Shown here: positions 31,293-39,348 of the stretch, in pieces | How positions within the stretch are numbered: the stretch's first letter is position 1 | How the letters are laid out: each line of letters starts with the position of its first letter | Assembly: GCA_026125895.1 (NCBI GenBank) | Contig: JAHCKG010000004.1 | Coordinates: 62,001-126,000 of the forward strand | Reading direction: 5' to 3' | Length of the DNA: 64,000 nucleotides | DNA from: Pseudolabrys sp. | Lineage (GTDB): Bacteria > Pseudomonadota > Alphaproteobacteria > Rhizobiales > Xanthobacteraceae | Program-made: the position numbers and the translations under genes | Notes under the pieces: model-generated | The model's input: the letters and a program-made list of their open reading frames with translations, nothing else | Database searches by the model: none | What the model was told of the DNA's origin: nothing

Positions 31293-32045
31293 TCAGCGCT
31301 GATAGGCGAGGCTCGGTCCACGCCGGTAGCTCGGCGCGGTGCGGGTCTGGAAGAAGCCGACCTCGGTGCCGAGTTTGTTGAGCATTTGCTCGGCGGTCAC
31401 GGCGTCCTGCGACGGCGACGAGATCACGAGCCGCTCCAGCGCGTAACGATAGCCGGCAACGCGGCGCTCGAGGCTGGTGCGCACCAGGCCGATGACCCGG
31501 TCGTTCTCACGAATGCGGTTGAGCGTATTGGCCCGCTCCGCCTCGCTCACACCCCGCACGAATGCGAGGCTCTTCTTGCGCTTGATATCCATGTCGACGA
31601 CGCGGCCGGCGGTCGAGAAGAACTGCGGCAGCCTTTCGCTGTCATTGCGGATGTCGTCGATCAGCACGTTGTAGCGTGAGGACGGCGAGCGCACGCGCTC
31701 GGAGAACAAGCCCTTCGCCATCATGTGATCGTAATAGGCGGCCGGGTTGGCGGACTCTTTGAGGATCCACGGCGTCATGCCGTACTCGCTCAGCACCGAA
31801 TGCGTCTTCTGCCGGTTGTAGGGCGGCTCGAGCAGTGGATAGCCGAGATCGCGCAATTGCCGCTCGTCATCGGTGAGTTCGAAGCTGGAGGTGCGGGCCT
31901 CGTCGCGGCCGACCCAGTCGTGGATGTCGTCGCGCACCAGAGACGGATTGACTTCGCCGAAGTCGCCGTTGACGCCGCAGCCGGCGAGCGACAGCGCAAG
32001 ACAGAGGGCCGGGAAAAGCGGCAGCGGCCGCGGCGAAGCTCGCAT
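31293..32045 (-). CDS. Conserved rhizobial lipoprotein
   Basis: A 250-residue lipoprotein. The signal peptide ends in the lipobox LAGC (Cys23). The mature part has WVGRDEARTSSFELTDDERQ, RDLGYPLLEPPYNRQ, SERVRSPSSRYNVLIDDIRN and a helical C terminus (ERRVAGYRYALERLVISSPS). I recall this as an uncharacterised envelope lipoprotein conserved in Hyphomicrobiales. The many charged helices suggest a periplasmic scaffold or adaptor. It is convergent with and abuts the DUF1254 gene. The function is unknown. Confidence 0.8.
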   Translation of the reverse strand: MRASPRPLPLFPALCLALSLAGCGVNGDFGEVNPSLVRDDIHDWVGRDEARTSSFELTDDERQLRDLGYPLLEPPYNRQKTHSVLSEYGMTPWILKESANPAAYYDHMMAKGLFSERVRSPSSRYNVLIDDIRNDSERLPQFFSTAGRVVDMDIKRKKSLAFVRGVSEAERANTLNRIRENDRVIGLVRTSLERRVAGYRYALERLVISSPSQDAVTAEQMLNKLGTEVGFFQTRTAPSYRRGPSLAYQR

Positions 32046-32065
32046 CGTCTGTTCGTTTCTGTTCG

Positions 32066-32251
32066 TCAGCGGCCGAGACGACGGCGGCGGCGGCGGCCCG
32101 GACTGCTTCCGGTGTCGGGCTCCTGCCCGTCCGGTCCGCGGTCGATACGGATCACCGGAAGTATGATCACCGTCGCAGGTTCCGTGCTCGCGTCGATATA
32201 GCGGCCGCGCTCGTGACCGGCGCCCTCGGGAAAACGGATGACTTCGCCCAT
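32066..32251 (-). CDS. Small hypothetical protein (MGEVIRFP type)
   Basis: A 61-residue protein starting MGEVIRFPEGAGHERGRYID, then TEPATVIILPVIRIDRGPDG and a C terminus of seven Arg/Gly-rich residues. It ends 20 bp upstream of the lipoprotein start on the same strand, so the two are probably co-transcribed. MGEVIRFP starts are familiar from small rhizobial proteins. The codon pattern looks coding. The function is unknown. Confidence 0.6.
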   Translation of the reverse strand: MGEVIRFPEGAGHERGRYIDASTEPATVIILPVIRIDRGPDGQEPDTGSSPGRRRRRRLGR

Positions 32252-32391
32252 TTCAGTCCCCTTTCCGTCCCGGCTTCACGGTATTGCCTACGGCATGAAC
32301 ACGCTGCTGCTACTCACTTCCTCGCTTGACGAACGGTACACGCCACTCACGGACCTGCCGGGTCGGTTCTTCGATTAAAGGGGTTGCAAGG

Positions 32392-32406
32392 TTAACGCTC
32401 TGCTAA
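32392..32406 (+). promoter_or_regulatory. Near-consensus CtrA-type box upstream of the DUF2336 gene
   Basis: TTAA (32392-32395), a 7-bp spacer and CTAA (32403-32406) differ from the CtrA consensus TTAA-N7-TTAA at one base. It lies 49 bp upstream of the ATG at 32455, a plausible promoter distance. DUF2336 genes have been linked to cell-cycle control in this class as far as I recall; binding is inferred. Confidence 0.4.
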
Positions 32407-32454
32407 CGCGGCCCCCCTAAAGTGGATGGCGCGCGTCAGTACGACTTGAGTAGC

Positions 32455-33375
32455 ATGAGCAACCAGCCTCCCATTTCGCCGATCGACAGCCTCGTCGACC
32501 TCGCCTGCCGCGATGGTGTCGATGTACGGCCGACGCTGCTGCGCGTGATCACCGACCTTTACGTGCAGAAGCCGGCGCACAGCGACAATGAGACGAAGCA
32601 GTATGTCGAACTCGCGCTCGGCCTGATCGACGCGGTCGACGATGCGACCCGCGCCGTCGTCGCGGCAACCTTGTCGCACTACCCGGGAGCGCCGGACGCC
32701 GTGCTGGGCAAGCTCAACGCTGCCGGATCGGCGTCCCGCGCCAGCCTCGCATTGCCGCCGGTGGCGTTCGGCGAGGACATCCGGCCGCAACCGCCCGCAT
32801 CCGAACCCGCCGCTGAAGCGTCCGACGACCTCATCGAAGTGTTCTTCAGCGCCGATCGCGACGCCCGCCGACTCATCCTGCTCAATCTCGATGTCGTCGC
32901 TGACGGCGACCCGCGCTTGACCGTATCGGCAGATGTCGTCGGACAACTCGAGGCCGCCGCGCTCAAGCGCCATCAGGCCGATTTCGCGCGCTTGCTGGCT
33001 CAAGTCCTGCGCATCCGCCGCGAGCTCGCCGATCGCATCGCTCAGGACCCGTCCGGCGAGCCGATCGTCATTGCCGCCAAGGCGATGGGCATCCAGGCCG
33101 CCGTGCTGCAACGCATTTTGCTATGCCTGAACCCGGCGATCGGCATGTCGGTCGAGCGTGTGTTCGATCTCGCCGTCCTCTACGACGAAATATCGGCTGC
33201 GGCCGCGAGCCATATGGTGTCGATCTGGCGTGAGCTGGCGCCGGCGATTGTCGCACGGTCACGTCACGAGCCGGTCTATCAGGACGACGCCCGTACCGTG
33301 CGCCGGCCCGTCGCTCGCGAGGCGCGCCGCGGCGATGCCCGCGACACCGGCGCGGCGCAGAAAGCCGCGCGCTAG
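32455..33375 (+). CDS. DUF2336-family protein
   Basis: A 306-residue cytosolic helical-repeat protein. SPIDSLVDLACRDGVDVRPT, LLRVITDLYVQKPAHSDNET, QYVELALGLIDAVDDATRAV and HYPGAPDAVLGKL are the N-terminal DUF2336 signatures. HEAT-like helices continue to about residue 275, and the C-terminal ~30 residues are Arg/Ala-rich. The family is found in alphaproteobacteria and has no firm biochemical role. The start is ATG 32455 (MSNQPPIS). A CtrA-like box lies upstream. Confidence 0.88.
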   Translation: MSNQPPISPIDSLVDLACRDGVDVRPTLLRVITDLYVQKPAHSDNETKQYVELALGLIDAVDDATRAVVAATLSHYPGAPDAVLGKLNAAGSASRASLALPPVAFGEDIRPQPPASEPAAEASDDLIEVFFSADRDARRLILLNLDVVADGDPRLTVSADVVGQLEAAALKRHQADFARLLAQVLRIRRELADRIAQDPSGEPIVIAAKAMGIQAAVLQRILLCLNPAIGMSVERVFDLAVLYDEISAAAASHMVSIWRELAPAIVARSRHEPVYQDDARTVRRPVAREARRGDARDTGAAQKAAR

Positions 33376-33377
33376 CG

Positions 33378-33728
33378 TCAGGCGACGATCCGGTCGAGGA
33401 AATGCCGGCCGGTCCGCTCCTCGCACTCGACAATCCAGAGATCCGGATCGAAGCGGATCTCCTTCTGCAATCGGGCTTCGATATCCCCTTCAGGCACCGG
33501 GCCGTCTCGGCCGGCGACAATGGTGAAACTGCGGTCCACCGGCCTGTCGTCGTCGAAGCTCGCCTGCGGCGCCGGACCGTAAAGCACCGCCGTGCCGTCC
33601 AGCCGATTGACGATGATGAAAATGGCGCCGGCTTCCTCGGCGCCGCGCTTGCGTACCGCCGCGAAGGCACCTTCGACATTGCAGCGGCGCACATAGGCCG
33701 CGACCCAGATGCTCGATTTCAGCCGCAT
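33378..33728 (-). CDS. DUF1491-family protein
   Basis: A 116-residue protein: MRLKSSIWVAAYVRRCNVEG, AFAAVRKRGAEEAGAIFIIV, NRLDGTAVLYGPAPQ and the C-terminal DPDLWIVECEERTGRHFLD. The LKS-x-IWV-x-AY-x-RR start and the DPDLW(I/V)VE end define DUF1491, a small conserved alphaproteobacterial family of unknown function. It is convergent with the DUF2336 gene (2 bp apart). In many genomes I recall it beside a peptidoglycan-binding protein and a sensor kinase, as here. Confidence 0.9.
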   Translation of the reverse strand: MRLKSSIWVAAYVRRCNVEGAFAAVRKRGAEEAGAIFIIVNRLDGTAVLYGPAPQASFDDDRPVDRSFTIVAGRDGPVPEGDIEARLQKEIRFDPDLWIVECEERTGRHFLDRIVA

Positions 33729-33778
33729 CGTGAAGTCCTACCACGAAGCGGCCGTTCTCGGTCAATCGGCGCCCGCGA

Positions 33779-34567
33779 CTATTCGAGCGGTCGCCCGGCC
33801 ATGACGGACAACTCGCGCACGAAGCGATCCGAGATTTGTCCGGTTACGGGCATGCGGCGGTCACGCTCGAATTTCTCGATCGCCGCGCGCGTGGCGGCAT
33901 CGATGGTACCCGTGGGCTTGATCTGGCCGTAACCGAAATCGGAAAGCGCGCGCTGGATGGCCTGCACGCGAGGCGATGGCGCCAGCAGTTCGGCGATCTG
34001 GTCGCGACGGGCCGGCGGCGGCACTGGAGCAACGGCCGGCAGCTTCGCTGCCGTCATCGCGCGCAGCAGTTCTTCCGGCGCATTTGGATCGACCCTGACC
34101 CCGGCGGCTTGTCCGAACTCGCGCGCGCCGGAATCCGTTTTCGCGCCCCAGATGCCGTCGGCCGTGCCATCGTAGTATCCGCGTCGCGTCAGCTCGCGCT
34201 GGATTTCGGCAATGACCTGCACTCGATTGAGCGGCTGGCTTGCCGGCGGCGCGGGAGCGACCGAAGGCGTAACCACCGGCGCAGCACTCGTCGCCGGCAC
34301 CGCCGGCTGCGGCAGCGCTGCGGCCGGCGCCGGCGGCACCATCGGCTTCTGCGTCGCAGTGATCGCTGCGGGCCGCGTGGCGAAAATCGGCGCCGGATGC
34401 GGGCCCTTCTGCATGTACAGCGCGTTGACGAAGATCGTCACTACGGCCACACCGCCGAGCAATCCGGCAACGCACTCCCGCGGATAGGCGGCGATGAAGC
34501 CGCCGAACCCGTGGGCTTCGCTGTCGTCGATGGCGATCGCGGCGGCTTTGGACTTACGCTTAGGCAC
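33779..34567 (-). CDS. Membrane-anchored protein with two peptidoglycan-binding domains
   Basis: A 262-residue protein. A basic cytosolic start (MPKRKSKAAAIAIDDSEAHG) and one membrane helix (about 30-50) are followed by an Ala/Pro-rich linker (about 60-115). Then come two PG_binding_1 modules: VIAEIQRELTRRGYYDGTAD/GIWGAKT (about 118-150) and VQAIQRALSDFGYGQIKPTG with FERDRRMPVTGQISD (about 200-250). It probably tethers the inner membrane to the wall or senses it. Its start overlaps the 3' end of the PAS kinase gene by 8 bp, so the two are co-translated. Confidence 0.88.
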   Translation of the reverse strand: MPKRKSKAAAIAIDDSEAHGFGGFIAAYPRECVAGLLGGVAVVTIFVNALYMQKGPHPAPIFATRPAAITATQKPMVPPAPAAALPQPAVPATSAAPVVTPSVAPAPPASQPLNRVQVIAEIQRELTRRGYYDGTADGIWGAKTDSGAREFGQAAGVRVDPNAPEELLRAMTAAKLPAVAPVPPPARRDQIAELLAPSPRVQAIQRALSDFGYGQIKPTGTIDAATRAAIEKFERDRRMPVTGQISDRFVRELSVMAGRPLE

Positions 34568-36377
34568 TTTTCTTCACCAGCACTTTGGCAGCCGCGGCAA
34601 GGTCCCCGGCCCGCTCCGTCACCAACCGAATCGGATCGGCCGGCGCCTTATGATTCTCGCAGTCGATCGGCAGGCTCACGGTCACTCGCGTGCCTTCGCC
34701 CAACCGGCTGCGGATATCGATATCGCCATAATGGAGTTTGACCAACCCCTTGACGATCGACAGGCCAAGGCCGGTGCCGTCATGGCGGCGGTCATAGGTG
34801 CCGCGCGCCTGGAAGAACGCTTCGCCGAGCCGCGGCAAGTCGGCTTCGCCGATGCCGACACCGGTATCCTCGACGGCGACGTCGATCTTGTTGCCGTTGC
34901 GCTGCGCGCTCACGGTCACCCGCCCGCCGCGCGGTGTGAACTTGATGGCGTTCGACATCAGGTTGATCAGGATCTGGTTGAAGGCCCGGCGGTCGCCGAC
35001 GATCTCCGGCAGTTCGTCCTGGATGCGGGTCTTGAGTTCGACTGCGGCGTCGCGTGCCTTGAGCGCCAGAAGGTCGCAGCAGCCGGTGATGGCCGGCGCG
35101 GGCGCAAACGGTTCCGGCGTGATCTCGAAATTGCCGGTTTCCATTTTCGACATGTCGAGGATGCCGTTGACGACCGACAAGAGGTGGTGACCGGACTCGT
35201 TGATCAGCCGCGCATATTCCAGGCGACGCTCCGGCTGCACCACCAGGTTTTCCTTGGTCAGCATCTCGGAAAAGCCGATGATCGCGTTGAGCGGCGTGCG
35301 CAGTTCATGGCTCATGGTGGCGAGGAAGCGGCTCTTCGACAGGCTGGCGCGCTCCTGCTCGAGGCGTGCGGATTCGATGGCCTGCTCGTGCGCCTTACGT
35401 TCGCTGATATCGCGCAGCACGGCGACGACCTCGCTGTCCTGCGTCGCGGCCCCGGCGCTGGCGTCATTGAGCGGCCGGCAGCGCATTTCGACCCACAGGA
35501 AGCGGCCGCCATGAGTATTGTCGTCACCCCGGCGAATACGGAATTCGACGGAGCGATCTTCGCCATGCGACGAGGCATCGGCCAGTGCGGTCAGGAACGC
35601 CGGGCGATCGGCGACGTGAACATGGTCGAAGAGACCGTGGCCGGTCAGCGCCGGCGGCTTGACGCCGAACAGGGATTCCGCGGCCGGCGATACGAACAGC
35701 ACCGCGCCATTCTTGCCATGACGGGTGATGACGTCTGTCATGTTGCGCGCCAGCAGACGATAGCGGTCTTCTTCGGCGTACAGCAGCCAGACGCTGGTGC
35801 GCGCCAGCGATTCCGCACCGAGAGCGAGCCCGGTGGCATAGAGCGCGGCCGACACCACGCCGAGCGCGGCGAGCGCGCCATGTTCGTGGAGCGTCGAATC
35901 CGGCGGCATCAGCAGGCCCCAGGCGCTCGCGATCAGCAACGCGCCGGCAGCCAGCAGGGCAAAGAGCGACGCTAGCGCCACGACACGGCGCGACGCAGAG
36001 AGCGACGCTTCGAGCGGAACGACCACGAGCCAGATCGCGGCAAAGGAAGCGATGCCGCCGGTACCGAGCGCGACGGCCAAAACAAGTCCGGTCAGCGCCA
36101 GTGAGGACAGCAGGTGCGCCGCTTCATAACGGCCGGTACGCGACAGAAAATAGGCGATCAGGATCGGCGCCACGAGCCAGGCAAAGACGCTGACCTCGAG
36201 AATGCTCGGCACGCCGCGTATGGCGACGAACACCGGAAAGCTGGCAAGCGCCGCGAAGCTGCCGATCAGCCGCGGCGCGATGAAGGCGCGATGGCGGGCC
36301 GCCGTCAGCGCATCCTGCCGGGCGGCCGGATGCACCAACGCATCGACATATTGCCATAGTGGTGTGAGGAAACTCAC
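34560..36377 (-). CDS. Membrane PAS-domain sensor histidine kinase
   Basis: A 605-residue kinase. Six or so N-terminal membrane helices (about 30-200) are followed by a PAS domain (YRLLARNMTDVITRHGKNGA, VEFRIRRGDDNTHGG, DISERKAHEQAI). The HisKA segment has the phospho-acceptor FLATMSHELRTPLNAIIGFS, and the ATPase domain has LINLMSNAIKFTPRGG, DTGVGIG and GTGLGLSIVKGLV. It resembles the DivJ/PleC-type cell-cycle kinases of the class, with a membrane-embedded sensor. No cognate regulator is adjacent. It overlaps the peptidoglycan-binding gene downstream. The start is ATG 36377. Confidence 0.9.
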   Translation of the reverse strand: MSFLTPLWQYVDALVHPAARQDALTAARHRAFIAPRLIGSFAALASFPVFVAIRGVPSILEVSVFAWLVAPILIAYFLSRTGRYEAAHLLSSLALTGLVLAVALGTGGIASFAAIWLVVVPLEASLSASRRVVALASLFALLAAGALLIASAWGLLMPPDSTLHEHGALAALGVVSAALYATGLALGAESLARTSVWLLYAEEDRYRLLARNMTDVITRHGKNGAVLFVSPAAESLFGVKPPALTGHGLFDHVHVADRPAFLTALADASSHGEDRSVEFRIRRGDDNTHGGRFLWVEMRCRPLNDASAGAATQDSEVVAVLRDISERKAHEQAIESARLEQERASLSKSRFLATMSHELRTPLNAIIGFSEMLTKENLVVQPERRLEYARLINESGHHLLSVVNGILDMSKMETGNFEITPEPFAPAPAITGCCDLLALKARDAAVELKTRIQDELPEIVGDRRAFNQILINLMSNAIKFTPRGGRVTVSAQRNGNKIDVAVEDTGVGIGEADLPRLGEAFFQARGTYDRRHDGTGLGLSIVKGLVKLHYGDIDIRSRLGEGTRVTVSLPIDCENHKAPADPIRLVTERAGDLAAAAKVLVKKSA

Positions 36378-36812
36378 CGTCCCATTATCACGCCAGACAG
36401 ACGCGCCCCTTATTCAGGGCGAACCTTAGAGGCCGGTCACTTAAGCGAACGCTAAGGGGGAGCGGTCGCGGCGCCCGCGCGAGCGGGAAACAAGGCCAAT
36501 TGTGGCCGTCATTTGCCGGGCATGGTGAAATTTTTCTTGCCAGATTACGCGGGGCGCCGCACCGCGCGTCAATCGTTACCGCAGTGGTAACCATGGCGGA
36601 ATGTCTGCCCGCTGCGGTAACGACGAAGCCAAGGGTTGATCGTTACAATTTTAGTCAAATCTGGAAATCTAAAAATCTCATCGAATTTGCGTCAAAGTCG
36701 TCTCAAGTTTGGGCCAAATGCGCGCTTCATTGCGAACGACAGGTTCAAGCCTGTCTGCTAGATTTGAATACAAGGCGGCGAAAAAGCCGTCGGGGACGAT
36801 AATGGGTGGGTC
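36378..36812. other. Divergent regulatory region without a gene
   Basis: 435 bp between the divergent kinase and DUF5330 genes. No coding frame with genuine codon character is visible. It contains a 12-bp perfect inverted repeat (36573-36584 with 36612-36623) around a TGGTAACCA palindrome and an AT-richer stretch (36636-36700). It probably holds promoters for both genes. A CDS on either strand here is unlikely. Confidence 0.55.
36573..36623. promoter_or_regulatory. GGTAAC-box cluster in a 12-bp inverted repeat
   Basis: The left arm tcgttaccgcag and right arm ctgcggtaacga are perfect reverse complements separated by 27 bp. A palindrome tggtaacca lies in the gap at 36585-36593. This gives three GGTAAC hexamers (two on one strand, one inverted) within 51 bp, plus a partial gttac at about 36639. 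It looks like a cooperative operator or a stable hairpin. No known regulator is assigned. Confidence 0.5.
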
Positions 36813-37274
36813 ATGTTCTTTCTGCTTCGAATGGCCTTCTGGCTGACGGTTGTATGCGTGCTTCTGCCGGGTAGCGGCGAGAAGGCAGCCTCGCCGGATG
36901 CGCAGATCAATGCGGTGCAAGCGGCGACGCTGGCGAGCGCCGCGGTGACGGACGTGCGCGGCTTCTGCGATCGGAATCCGGACGCCTGCGTGGTCGGCGG
37001 CAAAGTCGCGACCGCCATCGGTCATCGTGCCGAGGCCGGCGCCCGCACCATCTTCGAATTCGTCAGCACCAAGCTCACTGACGGCAATGCGACACCGGCC
37101 GAGGAGCCGGCGCGCACGACCAATGTTTCGGCGACCGGTTCGCTGGGCGCGCCCACCGTCAACAAGGATCTCGCCAAGGGCACCCTGACACCGGCCGATC
37201 TCAAGCCGGCGTGGCATGCGCCGGTGCCGCTGCCGCCGCGGCGCGAGGCCCGCTCGGCCCGCTCGTCGGTCTAG
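36813..37274 (+). CDS. DUF5330-family protein
   Basis: A 153-residue protein: MFFLLRMAFWLTVVCVLLPG (signal anchor), then QINAVQAATLASAAVTDVRG, FCDRNPDACVVGGKVATAIG and HRAEAGARTIFEFVS. The FC-x-RNPDAC-x-VG core is the DUF5330 hallmark, a small periplasmic or membrane protein conserved in Hyphomicrobiales. The C-terminal ~65 residues are Pro/Ala-rich. I recall it next to sufE and the DUF6456 gene in this order. The function is unknown. Confidence 0.88.
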   Translation: MFFLLRMAFWLTVVCVLLPGSGEKAASPDAQINAVQAATLASAAVTDVRGFCDRNPDACVVGGKVATAIGHRAEAGARTIFEFVSTKLTDGNATPAEEPARTTNVSATGSLGAPTVNKDLAKGTLTPADLKPAWHAPVPLPPRREARSARSSV

Positions 37275-37421
37275 AATCCCGAAAAGCCAGTTGTTCTGCC
37301 GACAAACGCCCGCGGAAACGCGGGCGTTTGGCGTTTGGCGATTGGCCGCCAAAACCTATATACCGGGCGCAGGCAGCCGCGCGTCGTGTGCGCGGCCAAG
37401 TGAGGCATGTGTTCGCAGGCG

Positions 37422-37850
37422 ATGACCGGAATCGACGACATCACCGAAAACTTCACGCTCCTCGACGAGTGGGACGACCGCTATCGCTATGTGATCGAGC
37501 TCGGCCGCGAATTGCCGGCCATGGCGGAGGCCGACCACACCGAAGCCAACAAGGTGCAGGGCTGCGCCAGCCAGGTCTGGCTCAAATCGCACCTCGACCC
37601 GAACGGACCGGGCGGCCCCGTTCTGACGTTCGAAGGCGACAGCGATGCTCACATCGTTCGGGGACTCGTTGCCATCCTGATCGCGCTTTATTCGGGCAAG
37701 ACCGCGCGTGAGATCCTGGCCACCGACGCGCTGGCGCTTTTCGATCGCCTCGGCTTGCGGGAAAACCTGACGCCGCAGCGCTCGAACGGCCTGCGCTCGA
37801 TGGTCGAACGCATCCGCACCGAAGCCTCGGCCGCACAAGCTACGGTCTGA
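37422..37850 (+). CDS. sufE: SufE-family sulfur acceptor protein
   Basis: About 142 residues (147 if the upstream ATG at 37407 is used). SufE accepts sulfane sulfur from the cysteine desulfurase SufS and passes it to the Suf scaffold for Fe-S cluster assembly. The active cysteine is in VQGCASQVWL (Cys53 counted from 37407). WDDRYRYVIELGRELPAM, LIALYSGKTAREILATDALA and LTPQRSNGLRSMVERIR are the other family blocks. It is a stand-alone sufE, with no suf operon in the window, which is common in rhizobia. Confidence 0.93.
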   Translation: MTGIDDITENFTLLDEWDDRYRYVIELGRELPAMAEADHTEANKVQGCASQVWLKSHLDPNGPGGPVLTFEGDSDAHIVRGLVAILIALYSGKTAREILATDALALFDRLGLRENLTPQRSNGLRSMVERIRTEASAAQATV

Positions 37851-37856
37851 TTTCAG

Positions 37857-38486
37857 TCATTCGACATGAAAGCCGGCATCGTCGGCCAGCCTGGTGCGCA
37901 GCCGCGGATGAGGCTTTCCGCGCGCCTCGGCGAGGTAGCCATAATGCCGGGCGAGGCGGTCGAGCGCGAGTTGCAACACCACCTTGGCGGAGCGGGCCGG
38001 CCAGCCGCGCGCCTGTTCGATGTCCTCGAGCCTTTTCAGAAAGCAGCACAGATCGAGGAGCAGCCCGGAGAATTCAGGACCGACCGCCTCGAGCGCGGCA
38101 TTGACGCGCTGACGCGCGGCGAGCGCCGCATCGGTGACGTCGGCCAAGCCCTTCGACGGACCGCGCCGATCGGACGCGACGGCGCCCGACCAATCCGCTG
38201 TGGTTCTCGGCATCAGCTGGCCGCGGGTGAAGTCGGCGCGGAGGTGCTCGCCGGCCTGCAACTGGTGCGGAGCGATCAGCGCGCGGCCGTCGCGGCCGCG
38301 GCGCCGGGCGAGCCAGCCGAGCGGACTCTCGGCTTCGTCGACGGTGACCCGGCGCGCGCCGGCGCCGGTCTCAACGGTGCGTTCCCCGAGAGCCAAATGC
38401 CGAGCCCGCAACGGGCCAACGTCAGGTCGCGCGACGGCCGCAATCGTGGCCTTGGCGCTACGGGACTTTCCGGTGTGATCGGGCAT
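37857..38486 (-). CDS. DUF6456-domain protein
   Basis: A 209-residue protein. The C-terminal domain (LVAS-type in many members; here DRRGPSKGLADVTDAALAAR, QRVNAALEAVGPEFSGLLLD, LCCFLKRLEDIEQARGWPAR and SAKVVLQLALDRLARHYG) matches DUF6456, a helical family conserved in Hyphomicrobiales and thought to be DNA-linked. The N-terminal ~60 residues are basic and variable; ESPLGWLARRRGRDGRALI precedes the domain. The start is ATG 38486. It is convergent with sufE (6 bp). Confidence 0.82.
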   Translation of the reverse strand: MPDHTGKSRSAKATIAAVARPDVGPLRARHLALGERTVETGAGARRVTVDEAESPLGWLARRRGRDGRALIAPHQLQAGEHLRADFTRGQLMPRTTADWSGAVASDRRGPSKGLADVTDAALAARQRVNAALEAVGPEFSGLLLDLCCFLKRLEDIEQARGWPARSAKVVLQLALDRLARHYGYLAEARGKPHPRLRTRLADDAGFHVE

Positions 38487-38646
38487 GGGGACCTCTCTGG
38501 GACCTAAAACCCATAGCAAGGCCAATTCCCATAAACAAGGACTAATTTCAAAAATAGGCCATAAATTCCGCAACGGGATCATAACGGCCAGACGCAGCCG
38601 CGCCGGCCACCCGGTGCAGCCGCCCCCCGGTTTGCGGGATTTAAAA

Positions 38647-39066
38647 TTACTTGGAGCGGCGTCGGCGTTGCTGGCCGAGGCCCATGTCTTTGGCCAGTTG
38701 CGAGCGGGCCGCCGCGTAATTCGGCGCGACCATGGGATAGTCGGGACCGAGATTCCACTTCTCGCGATATTGCTCCGGCGTCATGTTGTATTGCGTGCGC
38801 AAGTGACGCTTGAGCGACTTGAATTTCTTGCCGTCTTCAAGACAGACAATGTATTCGGGCGTGATGGATTTCTTCACCGCGACGGCCGGTTTCAGAGGCT
38901 CGCTCGGTGTCTCGCCGCCTTTGCCGGAGACGTTGCTCAGCGCGGAATGGACTTGGTTGATCAACGCTGGAATGTCGGCGGCCGCCACGCTGTTGTTGCT
39001 GACATATGCCGAGACGATCGACGCTGTCAGTTCGATGAAACTCGTCGAAGCGCTGGTATCGCTCAT
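38647..39066 (-). CDS. mucR: MucR/Ros-family zinc-finger transcriptional regulator
   Basis: A 139-residue regulator. The N-terminal oligomerisation part ([36 protein letters not shown]) precedes the prokaryotic C2H2-like finger [20 protein letters not shown] and the family tail [20 protein letters not shown]. Only one finger Cys is present, as in zinc-free or variant Ros proteins. MucR silences AT-rich promoters and controls exopolysaccharide, motility and, with CtrA, cell-cycle genes. The start is ATG 39066. The upstream 280 bp are AT-rich and probably autoregulated. Confidence 0.93.
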   Translation of the reverse strand: MSDTSASTSFIELTASIVSAYVSNNSVAAADIPALINQVHSALSNVSGKGGETPSEPLKPAVAVKKSITPEYIVCLEDGKKFKSLKRHLRTQYNMTPEQYREKWNLGPDYPMVAPNYAAARSQLAKDMGLGQQRRRRSK

Positions 39067-39348
39067 CGCCCGTTCCTCACCCCGCCTGTAATAGGCCGCC
39101 CCGCCGCCCGTGGGCCCCATCCCTGACCGGACGGGCTGGCGTGCCGTCAGGCAGCAGATCGAACAAATGCGTTTCGCCCTATATTTAGAGAATACTAGCG
39201 TTACTTAAGTGGTGCAAGACGAGCGGTCATCACTTGCTGATGTCGCCAAGTTTATTGCGCGATGTTATTGAATATGCGGGAGTATTATACAGGGCGCCCG
39301 CGGGTTGGCGCCGACCTCACGGCAGCCGGCCTCCCAGGTTGCGACGGC

